This document shows positions 54,316 through 64,000 of a stretch of DNA of 64,000 nt, piece after piece; positions within the stretch are counted from its first letter, which is position 1, and each line of letters starts with the position of its first letter. A model generated the notes under the pieces. That model searched no databases. It had not been told where the DNA came from and was given only the letters and a program-made list of their open reading frames with translations. The stretch spans positions 25,331,362 through 25,395,361 of the forward strand of contig OX453281.1 of the NCBI GenBank assembly GCA_949710005.1, given 5' to 3'. The position numbers and the translations under genes are program-made. The DNA is from Ricordea florida (Eukaryota > Cnidaria > Anthozoa > Corallimorpharia > Ricordeidae).

Positions 54316-55191
54316 TCAGTTAATCTTATCTAAGTCTTCATTATTGTAAATTCTTATAGGATAATCAGCTGCTTCTAATTTAACAAAGATTTTACCGTCT
54401 ATAGTCCAGGCACTGTGCCAATGCTCTAGCTTCTTTCTTTTCCACACTTCGGCACATAATTGGCGTCGCATTCTTGTTAGATTTTCGTTTATATAGACAA
54501 AGTCGCCACCGTTGAAAACTTGATTCAGGTTCTGACCTTTTAACTGCTTACGAGCTCCATAAAGTTCTTTCTTTGCTCTATAAGATTTGAACCTGACAAT
54601 AATTGGCTTGTGCTTACTGGGGTTCTTGCTTGTTTGAAGTCTATGACATATGTCTATATCGTCGTTGCGGATCGTAACGTTGAGCACATTTCCAAGTGTG
54701 ATGATTCGCTCTGCGATGTTTTCATCAGGCGTTTGTAGAATTCCATGAATTTCTAAGTTGTGCTTGCGGGTGTACTGCTCTAGATCATCGAGTTTATTGA
54801 TTGCAGTCCCCAAATCTTCATACATTACTTCGCGTTCTTCATTGGCTTCATTTAAAGACCTCTTCAGCGATTTCATTTCTTTCTTTAATGATTCGTTCTC
54901 CGTCGCCAAAGTTTCTATTTTAACTATATGGAATTCCAGCGACTTCTGAAGCTCAGAGTACTGGTCGCGTAAAGCCTTGTTTTCTTCGAGAAGTTTGTTC
55001 GTGTTGTCTTGAATGGTGTTGAGAACTTTCCAAATATCTGCCTGTTCGACCATGTTGGATTCCGTAAACTTCACGGACTTCGCGGGCGGTTTCTCAGAGC
55101 CAGGCGAGCTGCTGTCACTACTTCTTTCGCCACGTTTACCTGGGAAATAGTATATAATTTGCCCCTCTTTTCCTTTATCCTTATCCTCCAT
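54316..55191 (-). CDS. LINE ORF1, coiled-coil RNA-binding protein
   Basis: 291 codons from MEDKDKGKEGQIIYYFPG. The same frame is open 41 codons further up to 55314, but that part crosses the element's 5' end at 55270, so the Met at 55191 is preferred. Residues about 50-150 form a heptad-rich coiled coil (LEENKALRDQYSELQ, NESLKKEMKSLKRSL). The C-terminal half has NLEIHGI, DDIDICHRL and IIVRFKSYRAKKELY, the transposase_22/L1 ORF1 RRM-like pattern. L1 ORF1p trimerises and coats the RNA (family knowledge). Confidence 0.9.
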   Translation of the reverse strand: MEDKDKGKEGQIIYYFPGKRGERSSDSSSPGSEKPPAKSVKFTESNMVEQADIWKVLNTIQDNTNKLLEENKALRDQYSELQKSLEFHIVKIETLATENESLKKEMKSLKRSLNEANEEREVMYEDLGTAINKLDDLEQYTRKHNLEIHGILQTPDENIAERIITLGNVLNVTIRNDDIDICHRLQTSKNPSKHKPIIVRFKSYRAKKELYGARKQLKGQNLNQVFNGGDFVYINENLTRMRRQLCAEVWKRKKLEHWHSAWTIDGKIFVKLEAADYPIRIYNNEDLDKIN

Positions 55192-55462
55192 TACATATAA
55201 CTGCGGGGAACAAGGTGGCAGACTACTGAAATTTGCTGCCGTCCGCCATGACACTCTCGTGTCGTTTTCTACGAAGGTAAAATACTGTCTTTTTTGGGAC
55301 AGTGTTTTTAACATCGTAGTTCCGAAATATCAAACGATATCACACAGGGTAGCGTTAAAACCGTAGGTCAAATACCATAAGATATCACATGGCTGAACAG
55401 CCGTCTGATTATACTTATAAAAGGAAGATTATTGACTTATTTTAGGAGTCTAACATTTAAAA

Positions 55463-58400
55463 TTACTTAAATTTTCTTATGAAAAATTGTTTATTTCCAG
55501 AACCTTTAGGCTTGGCTTTATTGCCAGTTTTAGTACCAGTAGAAGCAGTCAGAACAGTAGCAGTAGCGGCAGCAGCAACAGAAGCACCAGATTTCTTTGA
55601 TGTAGAACGAGCATTTCCCTGTTTTGATGGCCCAACTAGTTTGTACAAAGGGTCTGTTAAAAGAGGTGCAGGTGCGAGGTCAGTGGGACCATTTAAGAGT
55701 TTCGATTACTGAAAACCACACTGTATAGTGAAACAAATAGTACCACAGTACAGTACTGTTCAGTAGCTTTCTAAAGAATGGTCACACTGCATGGTCTGAT
55801 CCACAGATGAAAACGTTAGAACCACACTGTATAGTAAAACAAACAGTACCACAGTACAGTACTGTTCAGTAGCTTTACAAAGAATGGTCACACTCATGGT
55901 TTGATCCACAGATGAAAAAGTTAGAACCACACTGTATAGTAAAACAAACAGTACCACAGTACAGTACTGTTCAGTAGCTTTACAAAGAATGGTCACACTG
56001 CATGGTTTGATCCACAGATGAAAAAGTTAGAACCACACTGTATAGTAAAACAAACAGTACCACAGTACAGTACTTTTCAGTAGCTTTCTAAAGAATGTTC
56101 ACACTGCATGGTTTGATCCACAGATGAAACAGTTAGAACCACACTGTGTAGTAAAATAAACAGTACCACAGTACAGTACTGTTCAGTAGCTTTACAAAGA
56201 ATGTTCACACTGCATGGTTTGATCCACAGATGAAAACGTTAGAACCACACTGTGTAGTAAAACAAACAGTACCACAGTACAGTACTGTTCAGTAGCTTTA
56301 CAAAGAATGTTCACACTGCACGGTTTGATCCACAGACGAAAACGTTAAAAACCACACTGTGTAGTAAAGCAAACAGTAGCACAGTACAGAACTATTCAGT
56401 AGCTTTACAAAGAATGGTCACACTGCATGGTTTGATCCACAGATGAAAAACTTAAAACCACACTGTACTGCAAAACAAACAATACCATAGTACAGTACTG
56501 GTCATGCTAGATGAATATTTAAACTGCAGGGTTGGTTTTATAAGTGGAAATGTTGAGAAATTTGTTTACTCGAGTAGAATAACAGGAACACAAGGTTGAA
56601 CACCGTGCGTAGTGTCAGTTCAAATCACGACAGGATTAAAAGGGCTCCACTTCCGTGTCTATAAATTATTCTAGCGATCTTAATGAGCAAAAACATAACA
56701 TTGGGGACCGTGATTTTTTACGAGGGAGAGGGGGTGGTGGGATTTGGAGAGGGGCCATGCGAAAGAAAAACTAATTTTGAGGGGGGGAGGGGGGGGCTAT
56801 CCCAAAAAAACTAGGGAAAAAGGGGTTGACGTGAAATATTTTAGCAATACTTCTATGTCATGTTTTAATCCGAAATTCACTTCTCCTTCGTTTGATATGT
56901 GCTCTCTGATAAACAGCTCTCTGTTGTATTAGAAATTGAGGGGGTGTCGTCCGAAAAAAATTACCGCTTCAAGGGTGGGGGGATGCAATTTTTAAATGAT
57001 GCCTCCCTCGTAAAAAATTAACGGTCCCTTATCCAAGTGCTGTGAATGTGCGACTCATATTTAATACAATTAACGGTCTTGCCCGCGAAAAATAAATGCA
57101 ATATTTCAGGGATTTCTTACTGTACACTTCTCTTGCTGTCCTCTTCTTAGCAGGGACGCTTTCACACCTTCCTTCACTACACCAAGCACTGACCTAACAC
57201 AAGAAATAGGCAGAGCATTGTATACCGAACCCTTTAAGCAAACACACTCTAATAAAGGCAAATATTTGCCTCATTTGTGATTAAACCTTTCACTTTCAAG
57301 ATCTGAGAAGCATTTCTCATTAATTAGTGAATTCCACACAATTCCCAATATATTGCTTTGGAGAATTTGGAATTAAGGGACGGACCATTAGAAAAGTGAT
57401 GGGGGGGGGGGAATTTTCAGCTTGCACGAATTTTTTTTTTCGCTCACTGCTTGTGCAGGAATTTTTTTTTCAGGTGAACCCCTCTGCACGAATTATTTTT
57501 ACTACGTGTGAAAAAGTCACAATTGGACCTTCCTTCTGCATGAATTTTTTTTACCTTCTTCTTTGCATGAATTTTTTTCTTGGCATTTTCCCTTGCATGA
57601 ATTTTTTTTTGGTTTTTTCCCCACCCCCACCTCCCATCACTTTTCTAATGGTCCGTCCCTAAATTAATTCCATACCATGAACTCTTGGGCAATGGTTCGT
57701 AAACTCACACTTATACTTACAGTGATAGTATACTCCATATTTGGCTTGAGAGACTTTGCTGTACAGCACCGTTCAACTCCATTGTAAATGACCTAAAACA
57801 ATTGATTCAATTGGTAAAAACAAGAAACAGAATAGACGAACAAATGGAGATTTAAGCCCATCAAGCGTAACTATTTTTCAATTTTTTACTCACCACTCCA
57901 TCTACTCTGACTTCAAAGCTGTTTATTCTTCCTAATGGCTTCGGAGGACTATCCCACTGGATCATTAGCTCATGTCGACCCAGAACTTGAACAACCGGTT
58001 TGGGTGGCGCGTGAGAAGCTAAAATGAGAGCATTTAACTTGTCAAAATTGCACTCGAAACTATTTGATTACTTGTTAATAGTATACATGGAAAAGTTTAA
58101 TTTCTGCACTAAATTTCAACTTTCTGCACTCAATTTCAACTTTCTACTCTATGTAGAATTACTTTACGTGCTCTAAGCCAATCAGCGCATTGAAATTTTT
58201 GCATGTATCATATTACTAAAGTAATAATATACATGCAATAATTTCAGCATGCTCATTGGCTGAGAGCACGTCAATTAATCCGAAACAGTGCAGAAAATTG
58301 AAATTGAGTGCAAAAAGTTGAATTTGAGTGCAGAAAGTTGAAATTAAATTTTTGCCTGTATATCATTAACAAGTAATCACATGATTTGTCTCATGCAATT

Positions 58401-61400
58401 TGGGATAAATCAGCACTCATAAATTTTTCAAAGACTACAAATTGCACTCGCCCTACGGGCTCGTGGTTAGCCTTTGAAAAATTTACTCATGCTGATTTAT
58501 CCCAAATTGCACTCGAAATCATGTGATTACCTATACAAACTGGTGCTACATCAGTGGGAAATTGAAACACACAAAAATTGGCTGTCAAACAAATTTGATG
58601 ATATAAGTTGTACCGCCGTAAGATAAAAGAGGAGAGCTGATGCTTTGGGTGCTAGCCCTTTGTTTCCATTTTAAGGATTTGTATAAATACTCAGGTGATT
58701 ATACAAAATCGTGCGCTCTGATTGGTTCGCTATTTCGGATTATCAGCCGATAATCACCTTGATGAACAAAATGGCTGCCAGTCGTTCGTGCGCTTATGAT
58801 GAAATAAACTTTTTTCGTGTTTTATAATGCTTTTTCTTTCTTTTTTTTGAAATAATCACCTGTGTATTTATACCAAAACAATTATTCGCCTCAGGCTCAG
58901 TGATTATCGGTAAATATTCACCGATAATCGGTGAATATTCACCGATAATCACTGAGCCTGAGGCGAATAATTGTTAAATAGTAAGAATGGAGTATGTGTG
59001 AAGTTTATAAAACAAATTTTGGAGCTGTGTAAATGGTCATGCCATGGCAACATGCCTAGAATGGTATGGCATATTCTTTATACCCAACTCACAGAATCTT
59101 TGTCAGTAATGAGTACCTTACAGAGCCGGATTAGCATTCACTTTTCATGTCATACCTAAATCATCTGTGGTTGTTGTAAGGACAGCTGGTTCTCCTCTTC
59201 CTTGACTTGTTAAAGCAAACACCTTTTAAAGCAAAAAAAAAAAATTCAGTCGTAGCAATTCTGAAACTAACTGTTTCTTAATGGAGATCGGTATCTTGAA
59301 AATTTTCGCCAAATTTGGTTGTCGCCCCATGTAAGGGAATCCGGAATCCGGAATATCAGGAATCCGGAATCCGGAATATCAGGAATCCAGGCCTTTGGAA
59401 TCCGGAATCCAGCCTCTGGAATCCAGGATCCATAGGCATGGAATCCGGAATCCAGTCATCAGAATCCGGAATCCAAGACCCTCTTGGATTCCTTTACATG
59501 GGGCGATGGTTGTCTTGAAATGCATTTTTGCGACAAATAGCGAAACTTACGCCACGCGAAACATAACAGACTGTCTTTGCGAAATTAAGTTCCTGCGACA
59601 ATAAGTAACAAGGAAGACAAAAAACGTTTTTCATCAAAAGTCTATCAAACAAGTTGATAAAGTAAGTTTAACTGCTATAAGGGTTTAAAGGGAGCTTCCG
59701 TTTCGAGTGTTAGCCCTGCGTTTTTTTTTTTACCTTATCGTTATTTTACCTGAAACGTGTATCCTGTATCAGGAGGCAGACTGGACAGGATGAAGCAGTT
59801 CTCAGATGTATCAAGACATGATGTTTTCCCTGCAAAGTGCAAAAGCGAGTCTGGATATGGTACAGTATTTATCAGTGGGGAGGTCCTTATCGTAGGATAA
59901 AAGGAGTTGGGTCGACACTCATAAGAACGAGGTCACAGTATTTCGCAATTCGGACCGACCCAAGGCTGGTAAATATTGTACTTACAGATTGCGCGGTTTG
60001 ATGGATTCCTACGTATTCAAGTTGCGCCGGAGCGTAAAGCCTCCCTAATGTCACTTTGATGACCCATGCTTACCTCTGACAGCCACTTGATAACCTGTTA
60101 AGACTCCGTTAGACATTGCTGGGGGTTCCCAGGAGATCTTGATCTGGGAAGTAGTTTTAGTCAGCACCCTCAGACACTGAGGTGCACTGGGAACTAGAAA
60201 GAAAGGAAAGCAAATGCTTCATGAATTCATTGTAAGTTCAACGTATCACTGCTGCCTGACACTCCCAATATGTAAGAAGCAAATCTTAGTAGTTAGTCTC
60301 ACACTTCTCTACATGGTATTTTTGAGAATCTGATCTTAGATCAAGTCAAATTTCCCAAGATTGGGTTTTACATGTATGCTGGGTGTAAAATGCACCAGTG
60401 CAGTAACAAAATAATACAAAGAAAATTTAAACAAAGCTGACAATGACAAAAATGGCCCAAAACAAAGAAAATCTTCACGCCGCTTTACCCTGAACATAAA
60501 CCCAAGATTATAAATTTATTATAACTCAGACACTACATGCGTGCTGCTTCGTCGAAAACCTTATCCCAAATTGCACGAGACAAATCATGTGATTACTTGT
60601 TCATAATATACATGCAAAAATTTAATTTCAACTTTCTGCACTCAATTTCAACTTTTTGCACTCAATTTCAATTTTCTGCACTGTTTGGGATTAATTGACG
60701 TGCTCTCAGCCAATGAGCATGCTGAAACTTTTGCATGTATATTACTAATCTGTAAATTACTTCAATGGCGCAAACTCACCAGATTCTGGAGTGACTATCA
60801 CTGCAGGATTGCTGCTTGGACTGTCATCTCCTTCAGTGGTCGCTTGTAGTCTGAAGTTATACTTTGTGATAGGCTTCAGGTCATTAGCGATATAACTTGT
60901 TCGGGGACCACAATAAACTGATTCGCCATCTGCATAAAAAAACAAATTTACCAATTTAGTGCATTTCAAAATTGCTACAACTAAAGACGAAAGTCACCAA
61001 TACTTGAAAAAAAAACATGTTTATATCCTAATACCCTTCAACCAATCTTATCCAATTTTTTTAGATTTATTCTTTGAGTTGCTACAAAATCCAAGAATGA
61101 AATTTTACCTCACCTAGGAGAAAATCCACTAGTCATGGATCATCAAACAATGCTATACATTGTTACTCCTTATGCTTGGAAGAATCAAAATTGGAGCAAC
61201 TTACACAAGTATACATGTTAAAAAAAGATTCCTGTTGCCAACCTGACAGACTGCTTTTAAATTCTGGGCATTTTTGGATTATAGGAAGAAAACAACCAAT
61301 AAAGTCAATAACAAAATAATGTGAGCAATAGTCTGTTTTCTTATGGTGGATTAATGCCATATGCATTACATAACTGCATATCAAACAGTGCTTGCTGGTG

Positions 61401-63944
61401 TATGCAAATGCATGTCTAACTTATCCATATTCACATTTAATGCATGCTACTGCATGTGCACAATGCACTAGCATGATCAATAGAGTCACACCACAGAGAT
61501 GTACAGTTTTTACCTTGAAACAACTCATAGGTAACATCTAATTTGCTTGGAGGATGAATTGCAACCCAGCTCACGATAGCACTGTAGGCACTTTCCACTG
61601 CAGCAATAAAAAAAAAAGAACATATAATCTACAAAAGGCAACATTAGTATCCAGTTTATTTGTTACATTTTTTTACAAAATAAGGATAGACTGGACAACA
61701 GCTGATAGCTTAGAGCTATAGTCGAGGTGGACCAGTCTTTATACACTGTTAGTTTATTTAATTCATCATAGTAATATTCGTCTTCTTGAAAATCAAATTT
61801 ACAAATATCAGAAAATATATAATTAATAACCAAAAAAACCTGACAACGATTACCAGAGTTTGCAAAAAACGTCTGCCTCAATAAAGCGTCCGCCCCAATT
61901 TTAATTCCAACAATGTAGTTCTTTGCATGCATATCCAAATAATTCAACTGAAATAGCAAATGTCTTGAATTATGTATATTAAAATTATAACAACTAGTAA
62001 CTGCAATGCCCAATTCAGCCAGGTAGTGAAATCTGCTAACTAACGTTTCATAAATAATATTGTTAACAAATAATGACACCATTTGTGTTTGGGCAAGTAC
62101 ACTTTGTCAACAGAATAATACCTGGTAAGTTCTTTTTTTACTGAAATAATGGAGGAATAACGGAATGGTCAACACCCCATTATTCTTCTACACCCCCAAT
62201 TCTTCAAAAAAAGTATCAACTTGAAGGAAAAATGTGCACCCACTGGAAATCCCGCAGAGAACCAGTAATCAACACTGTCACTGCCAAATGTTATAAATAC
62301 AAAGTGAAACACAATGTTCTTCATACCTTTAACAGTTGGTGGTTCAGGCTTAGGTAACTTTTCCAAAATTGCTAAAGTTAATTCCACCTCTTCTTTTGTG
62401 TCTTTCTTTAGACTGGTTCTCTGCAGCAACTCCTACAGTAAGAACAAGACCCATCTTCCTGTTCAGCATTCCAATCACTAGCCATATCAAAATTCATTCT
62501 CCAAAATTTTATGTCCAACTTAATTCAAAGTAAATACAAAATTAACTTCTTCTACCATTCTTTGCAAAATTACACTGAATGTTGAAATTATTTTTAGGGA
62601 TATTATAAGAAGAACTGACGAAGTGCACAGTTAAAATAGTCTGCACATAGAATGAAGGTTGTAGCTGAGAAGATTGACTGCAGGTTGAGGTAGCCACTAA
62701 GCTGGCTGACAATAGATTTAGATAGACTTAGGGTGCTGCCAACAATGGCATAAATTCAGCTAGTGATCACCTGTTTATCAGCCAGCAAATGTTGCTGGAA
62801 ACCAGTGCTTAGCAACAACCCTGTTACACTTGTTTTGTACTGTTTATACTTCTTGCCTCACCATCCCCTGTAACACTTGTTTTGTACTGTTTATACTTCT
62901 TGCCTCACCATCCCCTGTAACACTTGTTTTGTACTGTTTATACTTCTTGCCTCACCATCCCTACAACAACTTTTAAACACCATTTGAATTTACCAAAAGA
63001 TACCAGCAATATTCCCCTGTGCAGTTATAGACATAAAGCTATGTAAAAGCCCCACAAAGGCAAAGGCGCACACAAGCCTTTAAGGCCCACATGGCCGGAG
63101 CTTATCCTGGTTTGATAGCATGAAGCACCTGGGAGTATTATTACTACCCCCTGGATGGGATGCTAGTCCATCGCAGGGTCACCCCCAGCATTGTATCGCT
63201 GGTACCCAATTTATACACCTGGATGGAGAGAGACAGTGTGGAGTAAAGTTTCTTGTCTAAGGAAACAACACAGTGCCAGCACCATAGCTCAAATTCCAAA
63301 CCTCCTGCTCAGAAGTCCAACACGCTAACCACTACACCACTGTGCCTCCACTAAAAAAGCCCTACAGTCTACCAAAACAATTCCTTACTTCATGTAAGTA
63401 CATAAAAACAGTCATTAGCAGTATTCTTAGATCAAGCACCTTACTACTAACCTCTAATGATGCCTGCAGATTAGGCTGTTTTCTGAGATATAAGCAGCCA
63501 CTTTTCTGGCAAGCCATGGTGTGAAGCATCCTGGTGAATAAAGGAGAGACTTGTGTTAAGCCCTGTAAGTGTCAACTGAAAGCAATGCCTGTATGATACT
63601 GGACATTTCAGACACATTTTGGAGATCTTCAGACCTCTACACAACTTGATTTTTTTCAACTTAAGGCAGACCAAGAGGAGCAAGTACGTAGCATTTCAAG
63701 CTAATCCTGACTCACATATTTCAACTACAAAACAAGATCAGTCTTACATGGATGCAAACCAAATATTTTCGTCATCATTAGATTGAAGAAAATGGCACAG
63801 GACTTGTACCACGCTGTCAATCTTGCAGTGTTCTAACAGCCGTTGATGCCCCTGTGCTATGGATGCGATGCAACTCAGTGCAAAACAAGCATTTTTGCAA
63901 CAAACGGAATCACCAGAATGCAACATGTCAACCAGAGAATCAAT
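55463..63944 (-). CDS. armadillo-like and fibronectin type III protein, 3' part
   Basis: Twelve exons, all GT-AG and in phase: 63748-63944, 63452-63530, 62327-62432, 61514-61597, 60780-60929, 60074-60193, 59750-59829, 59156-59222, 57894-58018, 57721-57792, 57121-57193, 55463-55653. Total is 447 codons plus stop; the gene continues beyond 64000. The first exon is armadillo-like (SLVDMLHSGDSVCCKNAC, ALSCIASIAQGHQRLL, VLCHFLQSNDDENIWF). Three FN3 domains follow: W...PPSKLDVTYELF to YNFRLQATTEG; ISWEPPAMSNGVLTGYQVAV to GYTFQVFALTSQG; IQWDSPPKPLGRINSFEV to EYTITVSAWCSEG. The tail is Ala/Lys-rich (KKSGASVAAAATATV, ending FFIRKFK). No signal peptide or membrane segment is visible. The combination suggests an intracellular scaffold; I do not know the ortholog. 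Confidence 0.88.
55712..56510 (+). repeat. 106-bp tandem array, about 7.5 copies
   Basis: The same unit and orientation as 40180-41690, with local variants (gatgaaaacgtt, gtgtagtaaaac). It occupies the last intron of the ARM/FN3 gene, beginning about 60 bp above its last exon. Confidence 0.95.
56703..57028. mobile_element. gggaccgt MITE
   Basis: ggggaccgtgattttttacg and taaaaaattaacggtccc are inverted ends, with gaggga/tccctc just inside. Flanks ttg and tta may be a mutated 3-bp duplication. It is intronic and non-coding. Confidence 0.7.
57377..57659. mobile_element. Harbinger-like MITE, copy 2
   Basis: The same family as 23784-24010. The 3-bp target copies taa lie at 57374-57376 and 57660-57662. 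It is a longer copy with an extra gcacgaattttttttt unit, in an ARM/FN3 intron. Confidence 0.88.
58040..58510. repeat. large foldback of the ccaaattgcac repeat
   Basis: The left half (gcactcaatttcaactttct, gtgctctaagccaatcagc, ttgcatgtat) is answered in reverse by catacatgcaataatttcag, gctcattggctgagagcac and agaaagttgaaattaa. An outer second inversion has catgatttgtctcatgcaat and tttgggataaatcagcac against its complement at 58485-58500. It is related to 60560-60745. It lies in an ARM/FN3 intron. Confidence 0.8.
58535..58680 (-). repeat. Penelope-like 3' tail, reverse
   Basis: actggtgctacatcagtggg, then gtaccgccgtaagataaaag and gctttgggtgctagccctt correspond in order to the reverse complement of 7010-7047 joined to 11691-11830. 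Confidence 0.6.
58880..58976. repeat. near-perfect 91-bp palindrome
   Basis: aacaattattcgcctcaggc followed by tcagtgattatcggt, then the exact reverse complement ending gcgaataattgtt. The centre alternates ttcaccgataatcggtgaa. It would extrude as a cruciform. Confidence 0.9.
59323..59505. mobile_element. MITE with ggaatccggaatcc interior
   Basis: cgccccatgtaagggaatcc and ggattcctttacatggggcg are inverted ends; the interior is about twenty copies of ggaatcc-type heptamers. It is intronic. Confidence 0.8.
59640..59735 (-). repeat. Penelope-like 3' tail, reverse, fragment
   Basis: caagttgataaagtaagttt ... gcttccgtttcgagtgttag matches the reverse of the tail motif (cgaaacgtcagc ... aatcaactcgtttgat). 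Confidence 0.5.
60550..60750 (+). repeat. ccaaattgcac dispersed repeat
   Basis: tcccaaattgcacgagacaa, actcaatttcaacttttt and ctctcagccaatgagcatg in the same order as the right half of 58040-58510, without the inverted partner. It ends about 30 bp before an ARM/FN3 exon. Confidence 0.7.
62823..62964 (+). repeat. 47-bp tandem repeat, three copies
   Basis: Unit acacttgttttgtactgttt ... cctcaccatcccctgta; the copies are almost identical. Intronic. Confidence 0.95.
63105..63350 (-). repeat. tRNA-derived SINE, copy 2
   Basis: The same family as 25095-25364: shared cctgggagtattattac, gatgctagtccatcgcag, ttatacacctggatggagag and a tRNA-like head at the high-coordinate end (gtggtgtagtggttagcgtg on the minus strand). 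It lies in an ARM/FN3 intron and ends about 100 bp before an exon. Confidence 0.75.
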
Positions 63945-64000
63945 CTGCAAGGAAAGCAAAAGATAGTTTTACTAGAGTTAAATAATACCGGTAATAACAA

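Larger units (their letters stand above)
49850..55270 (-). mobile_element. full-length L1/Tx1-type LINE
   Basis: 5,421 bp on the minus strand with a 13-bp target duplication acgaaggtaaaat at about 49837-49849 and 55271-55283. The 3' end carries AATAAA (49868-49873 region) and an A tail (T run at 49849-49861). The 5' UTR is about 78 bp. Both ORFs are open. Endonuclease, RT and a C-terminal zinc knuckle place it in the L1/Tx1 group. It lies between the stop of the ARM/FN3 gene (192 bp away) and the possible first exon of the disordered-protein gene. Confidence 0.93.

Noticed and set aside
55192..55314. Longer LINE ORF1 starting at 55314
   Set aside because: The first 41 codons cross the target duplication at 55271-55283 into flanking DNA; the Met at 55191 is inside the element.

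Overview
The window is eukaryotic nuclear DNA from an animal, most likely a cnidarian and probably an anthozoan such as a stony coral. Directly visible are intron-containing genes with GT-AG junctions, AATAAA signals, long introns full of short inverted-repeat elements, and conserved animal genes (KDM8/JMJD5, CMTR2, DCLRE1B/Apollo). The cnidarian assignment is inference. It rests on remembered similarity of several repeat families (a Penelope-like GIY-YIG tail, a THAP/SWIM gene pair, CCCGGGGGGTACT-ended elements) to coral genomes.

Layout. 1-7 kb is repeat-rich and gene-poor, with hairpins, minisatellites and the 3' ends of Penelope-like retroelements. 7.05-11.69 kb is a Ty3/gypsy LTR retrotransposon on the minus strand. 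It has identical 161-bp LTRs and a 5-bp target duplication and sits inside a Penelope-like fragment, but its pol frame is broken at the integrase. 13.3-14.3 kb holds the likely 3' end of an unrecognised plus-strand gene. 17.25-18.44 kb is the large last exon of an F-box/leucine-rich-repeat gene (minus). 22-25 kb is foldbacks, a CAT microsatellite, a dead LINE and a Harbinger-like MITE.

24.7-36.8 kb is the conserved gene core. KDM8 (minus, two exons) and CMTR2 (plus, four exons) are divergent across a 402-bp shared promoter interval. CMTR2 then converges with single-exon DCLRE1B (minus). CMTR2 introns carry a LINE tail, a tRNA-derived SINE, two piggyBac-type MITEs and a seven-copy 103-bp array.

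38-49.7 kb is a minus-strand multi-exon gene for a basic, serine-rich, apparently disordered protein that I do not recognise. Its introns hold a 106-bp tandem array, a pogo-like MITE, and a decayed element with THAP and SWIM coding remnants that is itself hit by another element with a 9-bp target duplication. 49.85-55.27 kb is a full-length L1/Tx1-type LINE (minus) with both ORFs open and a 13-bp target duplication. 55.4-64 kb is the 3' part of a minus-strand gene encoding armadillo-like repeats followed by three fibronectin type III domains; it runs off the right edge.

Functionally, KDM8 (2-oxoglutarate oxygenase), CMTR2 (mRNA cap-2 methylation) and DCLRE1B (DNA end processing) are housekeeping nuclear proteins; the sequence shows no pathway joining them beyond proximity. 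All exon models were derived by eye from splice consensus and phase and have not been checked against transcripts.
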